Position numbers and translations under genes: made by a program
Assembly: GCA_035456465.1 (NCBI GenBank)
Contig: DATIDD010000005.1
Location: 73,745-137,744 of the forward strand
Source: DATHTC01 sp035456465
GTDB lineage: Bacteria > Actinomycetota > Thermoleophilia > Gaiellales > Gaiellaceae
Direction of reading: 5' to 3'
DNA: 64,000 nt
Shown here: positions 57,642-64,000 of the stretch, one piece after another
Numbering within the stretch: position 1 is the first letter of the stretch
Layout of the letters: each line of letters opens with the position of its first letter
Notes under the pieces: model-generated
What the model was told of the DNA's origin: nothing
The model's input: the letters and a program-made list of their open reading frames with translations, nothing else
Database searches by the model: none

Positions 57642-57738
57642 CGTGGCGCCGGCGCAGGGGCGGACGACCACGTCATGATGCTCCTCGGTGTGAGACGTCG
57701 GGCGTGCGGCCGACGCCGGGCACGGGGAGGCGGATCGC

Positions 57739-58563
57739 GTGGAGCGAGCGGTGGTCGACGGGATCGCGCTGGCATACGAGGACGCCGGCGACGGCGAGCC
57801 CGTGGTCTGCATCCACGGCGCCTTCGTCGCCGACGCGTTTCGACCGCTGCTGGCGGAGCGTTCCCTCGCGGATCGCTACCGGCTGATCAGCTATCACCGC
57901 CGCGGCTACGTCGGCAGCAGCCCCGCCGCCGGAACGGTCCGCCTGGCCGACCAGGCCGCCGACTGCGGGCGGGTGCTGACGCACCTGGGCGTGCGACGTG
58001 CGCACGTCGTCGGGCACTCGTTCGGCGGCACCGTCGCACTCCGGCTCGCCCTGGATGCGCCGGAGGCCGTCGGAACGCTGAGCCTGTTGGAGGCGGGGCT
58101 CGTGGTCGGCGACAGCGCGCATCTGTACCGGGAGGCGCTGGAGCGCGCCGTCGCGCGCTACCGGGAGGCAGGCGCACACGTGGCCGTGGACGAGTTCCTG
58201 CGACTGCGGTGGCCGGCGTACCGCGAGCACCTCGGAGACGTCCTGCCGGGAGCCGTCGAGCAGGCGGTGAGCGATGCTGCGACCTGCTTCGACGTCGATC
58301 TCCCGGAGGCGCTCGAGTCCGGGCTCGATGCGGCCGAGATCGGGCTGATCACGCAGCCCGCGCTGGTCGTCCTCGGCGGCGGGAGCGTCTCCCTCCACCC
58401 GCGCTTCGCGGAGACCTATCACCTGCTGCTGGACTGGCTGCCGAACGCCGAGGGCGTCGTCGTCCCCGGCACGACACACTTCATGCAGGTGGAGAACCCG
58501 CCTGCGATCGCCGCGGCGCTCGCGGACTTCTGGGCCCGCCACCCGCTCCGCGACGAGGGGTGA
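57739..58563 (+). CDS. Alpha/beta hydrolase
   Basis: A 274-residue hydrolase: EPVVCIHGAFVADAFRPLLA (oxyanion), VVGHSFGGTVALRLALDAPE (nucleophile Ser in GHSFGG), PALVVLGGGSVSLHP (acid region) and GTTHFMQVENPPAIAAALAD (catalytic His). A ribosome site GGGGAGG stands eight bases before GTG 57739. The acid position has Ser/Leu instead of a clear Asp, so the triad is only partly certain. No substrate is indicated. Confidence 0.87.
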   Translation: MERAVVDGIALAYEDAGDGEPVVCIHGAFVADAFRPLLAERSLADRYRLISYHRRGYVGSSPAAGTVRLADQAADCGRVLTHLGVRRAHVVGHSFGGTVALRLALDAPEAVGTLSLLEAGLVVGDSAHLYREALERAVARYREAGAHVAVDEFLRLRWPAYREHLGDVLPGAVEQAVSDAATCFDVDLPEALESGLDAAEIGLITQPALVVLGGGSVSLHPRFAETYHLLLDWLPNAEGVVVPGTTHFMQVENPPAIAAALADFWARHPLRDEG

Positions 58564-58614
58564 CCGCGAAGCGCCGACCCTTCCGCATCACCGGCGATGA
58601 GGCCGCGCGACCGC

Positions 58615-59046
58615 CTAGTCCGGCGCGACGAGCTCGCCGCCCCACGCCTCGGGAGCGACGTCGGCGAGCGTCTCGGAGAACGTCCACTGATGGCCCGCCG
58701 GGTCCTCGGCCGTGTACTGCCGCTCGCCGTACTCGAAGTCGACGGGCTCCATCACGATCCGCGCGCCGTGCGCCCTGGCGCGCTCGCAATGGGCGTTCAC
58801 GTCGTCCACGCGCACGACGACCGAGTGGGTCACCTCGCCGGGACCCGGCGGCCGCCGCTCGTGGCGGACGTCCGCGACGATCACCGCGCCGTCGCCGAAG
58901 CGCAACTGCGAGCGGTGGCTCTCGCCGATCCGGACGCGTTCGACGAACCCGAAGGCCCCGCTCAGCCAGTCCACCGCCTCGCGGACGTCCGGGTAGACGA
59001 GCACCGGGATCACCACCGCCGACGGCATCGACCGGTTGGCCTTCAT
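58615..59046 (-). CDS. VOC protein, PhnB/bleomycin-resistance-like
   Basis: A 143-residue VOC protein: VIPVLVYPDVREAVDWLSGA, GESHRSQLRFGDGAVIVADV, THSVVVRVDDVNAHCERARA and GERQYTAEDPAGHQWTFSET. The QYTAEDPAGHxWTFSE end is typical of the group annotated as bleomycin-resistance/PhnB-like. Residues that bind metal in glyoxalase I are partly conserved (His in HSVVV and HQW, Glu in SET). Convergent with the hydrolase gene. Confidence 0.85.
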   Translation of the reverse strand: MKANRSMPSAVVIPVLVYPDVREAVDWLSGAFGFVERVRIGESHRSQLRFGDGAVIVADVRHERRPPGPGEVTHSVVVRVDDVNAHCERARAHGARIVMEPVDFEYGERQYTAEDPAGHQWTFSETLADVAPEAWGGELVAPD

Positions 59047-59074
59047 CCCGTCGGCCTCGTCCCCGGCACGCCCC

Positions 59075-59635
59075 TCACTCGCTCCCGCCGTCGGGAAGCC
59101 AGCCGGCCTGGTACTTCACGAACCTCGACCTCGGGAGCGCCCTGCGAACGTCCGCGTAGGCGACCGCGGGATCGGTGGTCTCGCGCGCGACGCCGGCCCC
59201 GTACCGGGCCGCGACGTCGGACACGGCGTAGACGATCCCACCGCCGACGCCCCGGCCGCGGGCGCCGACGGCCAGCACAACCGCCGACTGGTCACCGGCG
59301 GCCACGATGATGTGCTCGGTCCGCGGCGCGCAGTGGAAGAAGTCCCACGTGGCCAGCCGCCGCTCGTCGCCTTCGACGATCAGCGTGCACTCGCCGGCCA
59401 GGACGAGGAACGCCTCCTGGGCGTTCTCGCGGTGGTACATCCCGATCCGCTCCCCCGGCTCCAGGACGCTGACGTTGATCCCCAGCTGCGGGAACCGCCG
59501 CTTCCCCTCGAACGTGCAGTACGACCCCAGCGGGCCCTCGTCACGCCACCGCGACTCGCGTGCGTTCACGACGAACCAGCCCTCGCCGTCGACGACGAGG
59601 CCGTTCTTGCTCATCCGGAGCGGGGCCTCCGGCAC
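59075..59635 (-). CDS. Cupin domain protein
   Basis: A 186-residue protein. The cupin barrel has SVLEPGERIGMYHRENAQEA (motif 1, two-His-like but only one His visible) and FLVLAGECTLIVEGDERRLA, then TWDFFHCAPRTEHIIVAAGD (motif 2 His). Residues before it (MSKNGLVVDGEGWFVVNARE) and the tail RSRFVKYQAGWLPDGGSE are family-typical. The start is GTG 59635, with a weak CAGACT box six bases before. It diverges from the YcaQ-like gene. Confidence 0.8.
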   Translation of the reverse strand: MPEAPLRMSKNGLVVDGEGWFVVNARESRWRDEGPLGSYCTFEGKRRFPQLGINVSVLEPGERIGMYHRENAQEAFLVLAGECTLIVEGDERRLATWDFFHCAPRTEHIIVAAGDQSAVVLAVGARGRGVGGGIVYAVSDVAARYGAGVARETTDPAVAYADVRRALPRSRFVKYQAGWLPDGGSE

Positions 59636-59681
59636 GCGGACAGTCTGGCAGGCCGCAGCGGTGGTCGTAAGAGTACGGCGC

Positions 59682-60707
59682 ATGCGGTCGACCGCCGTGA
59701 GCCTGCCGAGCGCCCGCCGGATCGCGATCCGCGCCCAGGCGCTCGACGGCGGCGTGAGGAACCTGCTCGACCTCGTGCGCCACCTCGGGTTCCTGCAGAT
59801 GGACCCGATCTCGACGGTCGCGCCGCCGCAGCACCTCGTGCCCTTCAGCCGGCTCGGCAGCTTCGACGTCGCCGAGCTCGACCGGCTGATCTGGGAGGAA
59901 CGGACGCTGTTCGAGTGGGACGCGTTCATCTGGCCGATCGAGGACCTGCCGCTCGTCCGCGCGCGCATGCGGCGCCGGCGGCGGACGGGGAACGCGTGGG
60001 TGCGCGACTTCCTGGAGGCGAACGCCCGCTTCCGCCGCTACGTGCTGCGCGAGCTCGAGCGGCACGGGCCGATGCTCTCGCGCGACCTCAGGGCCGACCT
60101 GCTGCCGGAGACCGACCCGCACCGCTGGTGGGGCACGCGCCAGGTCAGGCTGATGCTCGAGATCCTCCAGGGGCGAGGCGACGTCGCCGTCGCGAGCCGG
60201 GTCGGGCGGCAACGGCTATGGGATCTCGCCGAGCGCGTGTACCCGGACACCGAGACGATCCCGTGGCGCGAGGCCGAGCGCCTGATCCGGAACCGGCGGC
60301 GGCGCTCGCTCGGCGTCTGGCTGGAGCGAGGCACGTTGCACGCACACCCCGAGATCTCGGACGAGCCCGTCCCGAACCGTGTCACCTTCCTCTCGCCGTT
60401 CGACCGGCTCGTGCACGACCGGGCGCGGGCCGAGGCCCTGTTCGGGTTCTTCTACCGGCTCGAGATGTACGTGCCGAAGGCGAAGCGGCAGTACGGCTAC
60501 TACGTGCTGCCGATCCTCCACGGCGACCGGATCGTCGGGCGCATCGACGTCGAGCGTGACCGCGACGCCGGCGGCCTGCGCGTCAACGGCGTCTGGTGGG
60601 AGGAGGGCATGGAGCCGCTCGAGCTCGAGCCGGCGCTCGAGCGGCTCGCAGCGTTCGTCGCGGCGAACGCCGGCCCGAGCAGGGGGCCGAGCCCTCGCAG
60701 CCGGTAG
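59682..60707 (+). CDS. YcaQ-like winged-helix DNA glycosylase
   Basis: A 341-residue HTH_42 protein. The LLDLVRHLGFLQMDPISTVA segment (approx. 28-47) holds the family Q-x-D catalytic motif, here QMD; WEERTLFEWDAFIWPIEDLP and a long winged-helix array follow, and VTFLSPFDRLVHDRARAEAL then FFYRLEMYVPKAKRQYGYYV are the conserved C-terminus. Members such as AlkX/YcaQ open interstrand crosslinks in DNA. The activity here is assigned by motif. ATG 59682 is preceded by a TAAGAGT box. Confidence 0.88.
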   Translation: MRSTAVSLPSARRIAIRAQALDGGVRNLLDLVRHLGFLQMDPISTVAPPQHLVPFSRLGSFDVAELDRLIWEERTLFEWDAFIWPIEDLPLVRARMRRRRRTGNAWVRDFLEANARFRRYVLRELERHGPMLSRDLRADLLPETDPHRWWGTRQVRLMLEILQGRGDVAVASRVGRQRLWDLAERVYPDTETIPWREAERLIRNRRRRSLGVWLERGTLHAHPEISDEPVPNRVTFLSPFDRLVHDRARAEALFGFFYRLEMYVPKAKRQYGYYVLPILHGDRIVGRIDVERDRDAGGLRVNGVWWEEGMEPLELEPALERLAAFVAANAGPSRGPSPRSR

Positions 60708-60755
60708 CCTCGGACGCGGCCGCTCCGGTGCGAGAACCGACCTGCAGGAGGTCCC

Positions 60756-61394
60756 ATGAGCCGTTACGCGGTAGCGCACCTCGACGAGATCGGCGAGGTC
60801 AGCGACGGCCGCTGTCCCTGGCGGCCCGTCCGGCACCACTTCGGGATCACGGCGTTCGGTGTCAACGCGTGGACGGGCCGCGAGGCCGGTGACCGGATCA
60901 TCAACGAGCACGACGAGGCGGACGAGAACGAGGAGCTCTACCTCGTGACGCAGGGACGCGCCGTGTTCGAGCTGGACGGCGAACGAACGGAGGCGCCCGC
61001 CGGGACGTTCGTGTTCGCCCAGCCGGGGGTGAAGCGCACGGCGTTCGCCGAGGAGCCGGGAACCACGATCCTCGCGGTCGGCGGGCAGCCGGGCGAGCCG
61101 TACGCCGTCACCGGCTACGAGGTCTGGGCGCAGCTCCGGCCGGCGTATGACGCGGGCGACTACGCGACCGTGGCGGAGCGCGGGCGCGAGGTGATCGCAG
61201 CGAATCCGCAGTACCCGATGCCGATCTACAACGTCGCCTGTTGCGAGGCGCTCGTCGGACGCACGGAGGACGCGATCGGGCACCTGCGGCAGGCGATCGC
61301 GCTCGACGCGCGGTTCCGCGAGTACGCGAAGGGCGACTCGGACTTCGACGCGATCCGCGACGACCCCCGGTTCGGGGAGCTCGTCGGCGGCTGA
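60756..61394 (+). CDS. Cupin plus TPR-like protein
   Basis: A 212-residue protein. The N-terminal ~120 residues are a cupin (INEHDEADENEELYLVTQGR, EAPAGTFVFAQPGVKRTAFA). The C-terminal ~90 form TPR-like helices (LRPAYDAGDYATVAERGREV, YPMPIYNVACCEALVGRTED, AIGHLRQAIALDARFREYAK). AGGAGG lies four bases before ATG 60756. The combination suggests a small-molecule sensor that binds a partner peptide; no known partner. Confidence 0.82.
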   Translation: MSRYAVAHLDEIGEVSDGRCPWRPVRHHFGITAFGVNAWTGREAGDRIINEHDEADENEELYLVTQGRAVFELDGERTEAPAGTFVFAQPGVKRTAFAEEPGTTILAVGGQPGEPYAVTGYEVWAQLRPAYDAGDYATVAERGREVIAANPQYPMPIYNVACCEALVGRTEDAIGHLRQAIALDARFREYAKGDSDFDAIRDDPRFGELVGG

Positions 61395-61421
61395 CGGACG
61401 GCTGCGGCGCCGGGATCCGGC

Positions 61422-62009
61422 TCAGGCGAGCGCGCGCTCGAGGGCGGCTCGGTCGGTGGGCGCGCCGTGCGTCGGGAGGACGAGCTCGATCGGCAGCTCG
61501 AGCAGCGGGCGCAGACCCGCGAGGATCTCCTCGGGCGGGACGCCCTTGTTCGCCCAGTCGACCGGGAACTCGAAGCCGCGGCCACGGTCGATGAGTGCGT
61601 CGCCGACGACGATCGCGCGCCGGCGGCCGACCCAGAGCACGAGGTCGTTCGGCTCCATCCCCGGGAGCGCCGCGACCCCGACCGGCAGCCGGTCGCCCGC
61701 CCTGAACACGTGCCCGCGCACGGGATCCGGGTCGCCCTCGTCCGGCGGCGGCACGTGGATCGGCACGCCGAGCCGCTCCGCGAGCTCCGGAGCGCCGCGG
61801 CGGTGCCACGGGCACGTCAGCACGATCGCCGTCTCGCGCCGGGCGGCGAGCTCCTCGAGCTCGGCCGGCACCGCCAGCGGGTCGAAGAGCAGCAAGCGCT
61901 CGCCGTCGTCGATCGCGTAGGACGAGACCTCGCGACTCCAGTCCGCTTCCGGCACCCAGTCCGGATGCGGAGCCTGCCAGTGCCACACCCCCGGCCGCAC
62001 CTCGTCCAC
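61422..62009 (-). CDS. MBL-fold protein, degenerate site, paralogue
   Basis: A 195-residue relative of the MBL protein at 49,599: both open with VxPGxWxWxxxHPDW and both have DPLAxPxE. Where metal-binding HxHxDH is expected it reads IVLTCPWHRRGAPELAERLG (CPWH instead), while LPGMEPNDLVLWVGRRRAIV and LVLPTHGAPTD are kept. So a two-metal hydrolase is unlikely in the standard form. GTG 62009 follows a TAGCAT box seven bases upstream. Confidence 0.78.
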   Translation of the reverse strand: MDEVRPGVWHWQAPHPDWVPEADWSREVSSYAIDDGERLLLFDPLAVPAELEELAARRETAIVLTCPWHRRGAPELAERLGVPIHVPPPDEGDPDPVRGHVFRAGDRLPVGVAALPGMEPNDLVLWVGRRRAIVVGDALIDRGRGFEFPVDWANKGVPPEEILAGLRPLLELPIELVLPTHGAPTDRAALERALA

Positions 62010-62022
62010 GGCGCGGATGCTA
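62007..62022 (-). promoter_or_regulatory. Leaderless -10 box before MBL paralogue
   Basis: On the minus strand TAGCAT (62022-62017), seven bases, GTG 62009. Confidence 0.5.
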
Positions 62023-62823
62023 CGGCAGCGGCGGCGACCAGACGTACGGCGTCGTCGTCGTCACCGCCGTGAAGCCGAGGCGCTCGAGGATCGGCCGGCT
62101 GTCGTCCGAGGCGTCGACCTCGAGGAAGCGGAAGCCGCGCCCGGCGGCGAGGTTCGCCCGGTAGGCGACGGTCGCGCGGTAGATCCCCCGCCCCCGCCAC
62201 TCCGGCAGCGTGGCGCCGCCCCACAGCGTCGCGAAGTCCGTGCCGCGCTCGAACCGGACCCAGCCCGCGCAGACGACCTCGGCGCGCGCCTCCGCGACGA
62301 CGATGCTCAGGCCCTCGGGGTCGGCCGACCGCTCCGCCTCGAGGCTCTCGGCGAGCCAGCCGCCGTCCTCGCCCCGCCCCCAGGCGGCCCGTTCGAGCGC
62401 GGCGATGCGGTCGAGGTCGCGCCGCGCGGTCACCTCCCGCAGCGACACGCCTCTGGGAACCTCCGGAGGGTGTGCGAGCGCGCCGACGGGCGCGATCACG
62501 ACGGTCTCCTCGTCCTCTGGGACGAAACCGGCCGTGCGCAGCCGCTCGGGCAGGTCCGGCGGACGGTCGTGCCCGTGCAGCTTCCACTCGAACCGCTCGC
62601 CGCGCTCGCCGAAGACGCGCACCTGGCGCGCGATCAGCTCGTCGAGCGCAGCGCCCTCGAGCCCGCCGAGGTCGCGGTAGAGGACGAAGCCGCGGCCGAG
62701 GAGCCCGAGGAAGCGCAGCAGCGGCCCGTCCCGCTCGACGGTCGCGCCGTCGGGCAGCGGGTCGGGGACGTGGGCGCGCAGCTGCGCGTCGTAGGCGGCC
62801 AGCAAGTCCTTCGCTCCGTGCAC
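62020..62823 (-). CDS. GNAT acetyltransferase with N-terminal extension
   Basis: A 267-residue protein. The N-terminal half (AAYDAQLRAHVPDPLPDGAT, FVLYRDLGGLEGAALDELIA, RFEWKLHGHDRPPDLPERLR) is a second, degenerate GNAT-like lobe. The C-terminal half has VVAEARAEVVCAGWVRFERG and LWGGATLPEWRGRGIYRATV with the R-G-R-G-I acetyl-CoA loop, then LEVDASDDSRPILERLGFTA. Two-lobe GNATs occur in actinobacteria. GTG 62823 follows a TACGGT box six bases upstream. Confidence 0.82.
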   Translation of the reverse strand: MHGAKDLLAAYDAQLRAHVPDPLPDGATVERDGPLLRFLGLLGRGFVLYRDLGGLEGAALDELIARQVRVFGERGERFEWKLHGHDRPPDLPERLRTAGFVPEDEETVVIAPVGALAHPPEVPRGVSLREVTARRDLDRIAALERAAWGRGEDGGWLAESLEAERSADPEGLSIVVAEARAEVVCAGWVRFERGTDFATLWGGATLPEWRGRGIYRATVAYRANLAAGRGFRFLEVDASDDSRPILERLGFTAVTTTTPYVWSPPLP

Positions 62824-62835
62824 GCTCGCACCGTA
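62821..62835 (-). promoter_or_regulatory. Leaderless -10 box before GNAT gene
   Basis: On the minus strand TACGGT (62835-62830), six bases, GTG 62823. Confidence 0.5.
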
Positions 62836-63043
62836 CTCCCGTCGATGCCGCCCCTTTTCGGAAGGCGTTCGCGATTCGGTGAGGCGGTCGCGCCGGCCGC
62901 GCGTGGGACGAGGCTGAACGCCACCGCCGCGTGCAGCGGCCGGAGCAGCGGTTCGAGCTCCAACCATCGTTCATGACCGAGCTCGCTCTCGAGGAAGAGG
63001 ATGCTCGCGCATGCGAGTGTTTGCAAATGTCCCCTGAGCTGCG
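62836..63043 (-). other. Possible gene remnant next to the recombinase
   Basis: The minus strand from 63026 gives ACASILFLESELGHERWLEL then EPLLRPLHAAVAFSLVPRAA, which reads like a helical coding fragment, then becomes low-complexity. No full gene is visible. It may be a chromosomal gene cut by the element that carries the recombinase; no repeat or tRNA marks an attachment site in view. Confidence 0.3.
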
Positions 63044-63059
63044 TAGAGTCTCATGAGTG
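63044..63059 (+). promoter_or_regulatory. Leaderless -10 box before recombinase
   Basis: TAGAGT (63044-63049), seven bases, GTG 63057. A competing ATG at 63053 opens a different frame that soon leaves the recombinase sequence. Confidence 0.5.
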
Positions 63060-64000
63060 ATACGGACAGCTGTGTATGCGCGTATCTCGTCGGATCGGGA
63101 GGGCGATAACCTCGCGATCAGCCGGCAGCTCGCGGATTGCGAGGAGTTGGCGTGTCGACGCGGCTGGAGGGTGGTGGAGCGGTATGTCGACTCGGACATC
63201 AGCGCCTACAGCGGCAAGCGGCGGCCGGAGTACCTGCGGATGCTGGACGACGTCGAGGCGGGCGCGGTGGAGGCGGTGGTCGTCTACCACGCCGACCGAC
63301 TGCACCGGCATCCGCGCGAGCTGGAGGACTTCATCGACCTGTGCCAGCGGACGAAAACGAGGCTGGCGACTGTGAGCGGCGACGTCGACCTCTCGACGCA
63401 TGAGGGGCAGCTGATCGCCCGGATTCAGGGTGCGGTGGCGCGCAAGGAGAGCGACGACAAGAGCCGGCGCATCCGGCGTAAGCACGAGGAACTCGCTACG
63501 GCGGGCAGGGTCTCGGGCGGCGGGAGCCGCCCCTACGGCTACGAGCTGGACAAGCGCACCGTGCGCCCGGAGGAAGCGGAGGTGATTCGCGATTGCGCCC
63601 GCCGCGTCCTGGCAGGTGACTCGCTGCGTTCGATCTGTCTCGACCTGAACGCGCGCGGCATTAGTTCGGCGAGCGACAAGGCATGGACGCCGCAGACGCT
63701 GCGCCGGATGCTGATGTCGGCGCGGATCAGCGGCCAGCGCGAGCACCACGGCGAGATCGTGGCGAAGGCGGAGTGGCCGGCGATCATCACGCAGCGGGAG
63801 ACGCAGCAGCTGCGGGCGAAGCTGGGCGATCCCGACCGACGCACGAACCGCGCCGGCCGCCGCTACCTGCTGACGCGTCTGCTGCGCTGCTCGCACTGCG
63901 GCGGCACCCTGGTAGCGCGGCCGCGCGACGACCGCACCCGCCGTTATGTGTGTGCGAGCGGCCCCGGCTTCGGCGGCTGCGGCAAGACGACGATCATCGC
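63057..64000 (+). CDS. Serine recombinase (resolvase/integrase type), 3' truncated
   Basis: About 314 residues are visible before the window ends. The catalytic domain starts IRTAVYARISSDREGDNLAI with the active Ser in RISSD, then VVVYHADRLHRHPRELEDFI (D-R-L-H/R motif) and ARIQGAVARKESDDKSRRIR. A recombinase domain follows (GSRPYGYELDKRTVRPEEAE, SLRSICLDLNARGIS, WTPQTLRRMLMSARISGQRE), then a zinc ribbon (LLRCSHCGGTLVARPRDDRT, YVCASGPGFGGCGK). This is the large-serine-recombinase layout used by phages and integrative elements. Some codons (ATA, TGT, TAT) differ from neighbours, a hint of transfer. Confidence 0.92.
   Translation, partial: MIRTAVYARISSDREGDNLAISRQLADCEELACRRGWRVVERYVDSDISAYSGKRRPEYLRMLDDVEAGAVEAVVVYHADRLHRHPRELEDFIDLCQRTKTRLATVSGDVDLSTHEGQLIARIQGAVARKESDDKSRRIRRKHEELATAGRVSGGGSRPYGYELDKRTVRPEEAEVIRDCARRVLAGDSLRSICLDLNARGISSASDKAWTPQTLRRMLMSARISGQREHHGEIVAKAEWPAIITQRETQQLRAKLGDPDRRTNRAGRRYLLTRLLRCSHCGGTLVARPRDDRTRRYVCASGPGFGGCGKTTII

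Noticed and set aside
1..64000. tRNA, rRNA or CRISPR array
   Set aside because: No cloverleaf-like gap sequence, rRNA stretch or regular repeat-spacer array was found in intergenic regions.

Overview
This 64 kb window is a dense, very GC-rich bacterial chromosome segment. Codons end overwhelmingly in G or C, GTG starts are frequent, and many 3' or 5' ends overlap by 1-4 bases. At least a dozen genes have a TANNNT box 6-8 bases before the start codon with no room for a ribosome binding site, which is the leaderless-mRNA pattern of Actinobacteria. Gene content (DUF4032 kinase-like protein, PASTA protein, M29 aminopeptidase, DUF5063, cysteine-free HesB protein, several secreted RTX-repeat proteins) fits an actinobacterium, possibly of the Thermoleophilia (Gaiella/Solirubrobacter relatives). 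The lineage is an inference. No rRNA, tRNA or CRISPR array was found.

Layout: 1-7.3 kb holds small metabolic and housekeeping genes: a truncated Vps62-like membrane protein, a cysteine-dioxygenase-like cupin, an MBL-fold hydrolase, PAS and YciI proteins, a glycolate-oxidase-like flavoprotein, a frameshifted YidB gene, an aquaporin and a D-2-hydroxyacid dehydrogenase. At 7.4-12.4 kb are typA and tag, back to back, and a large secreted beta-propeller/Ig/RTX protein. From 20.4 back to 12.5 kb a seven-gene minus-strand operon, almost entirely stop/start coupled, encodes a GntR regulator, M20 deacylase, class III aminotransferase, nitrilase-family amidase, APC permease, metallophosphoesterase and DmpA-type peptidase. 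It looks like a regulated uptake and catabolism unit for an acylated or peptide-linked amine. At 20.5-24.3 kb are a CBS protein, a nucleotidyltransferase-like protein, a PASTA protein and a Rieske oxygenase.

At 24.5-34.2 kb a promoter precedes a sugar ABC transporter (ATPase, lipoprotein binding protein, two permeases, one carrying an unusual inserted Cna_B/SdrD_B-like domain). It runs into a glucoamylase-like protein, a His-rich membrane protein fused to a beta-helix, a DUF4032 protein and an M29 aminopeptidase, so import and intracellular hydrolysis of a saccharide is the likely theme. At 34.3-41.2 kb: a Pro-rich repeat protein, a patatin, a divergent MMPL exporter/MarR pair sharing a 6-bp gap, an MFS exporter, a hemolysin-III protein whose best start is an ATC codon, and a haloalkane-dehalogenase-like enzyme.

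At 42.7-47.7 kb a small exported protein, response regulator and histidine kinase are followed by two secreted RTX proteins. A 20-bp element (CGTTTTACG-N4-CCTWACG, with an 11-bp repeat phase) lies before both the kinase operon and the first RTX gene and is the best candidate here for a new regulon. From 48 to 62.8 kb come small stand-alone genes (VOC, GNAT, MBL, cupin, hydrolase, methyltransferase), several tiny proteins, two decayed genes, an MBL gene bracketed by the same 15-bp palindrome, and a large unusual nitrilase-superfamily protein. The window ends inside a serine recombinase (from 63,057), probably the edge of a mobile element.
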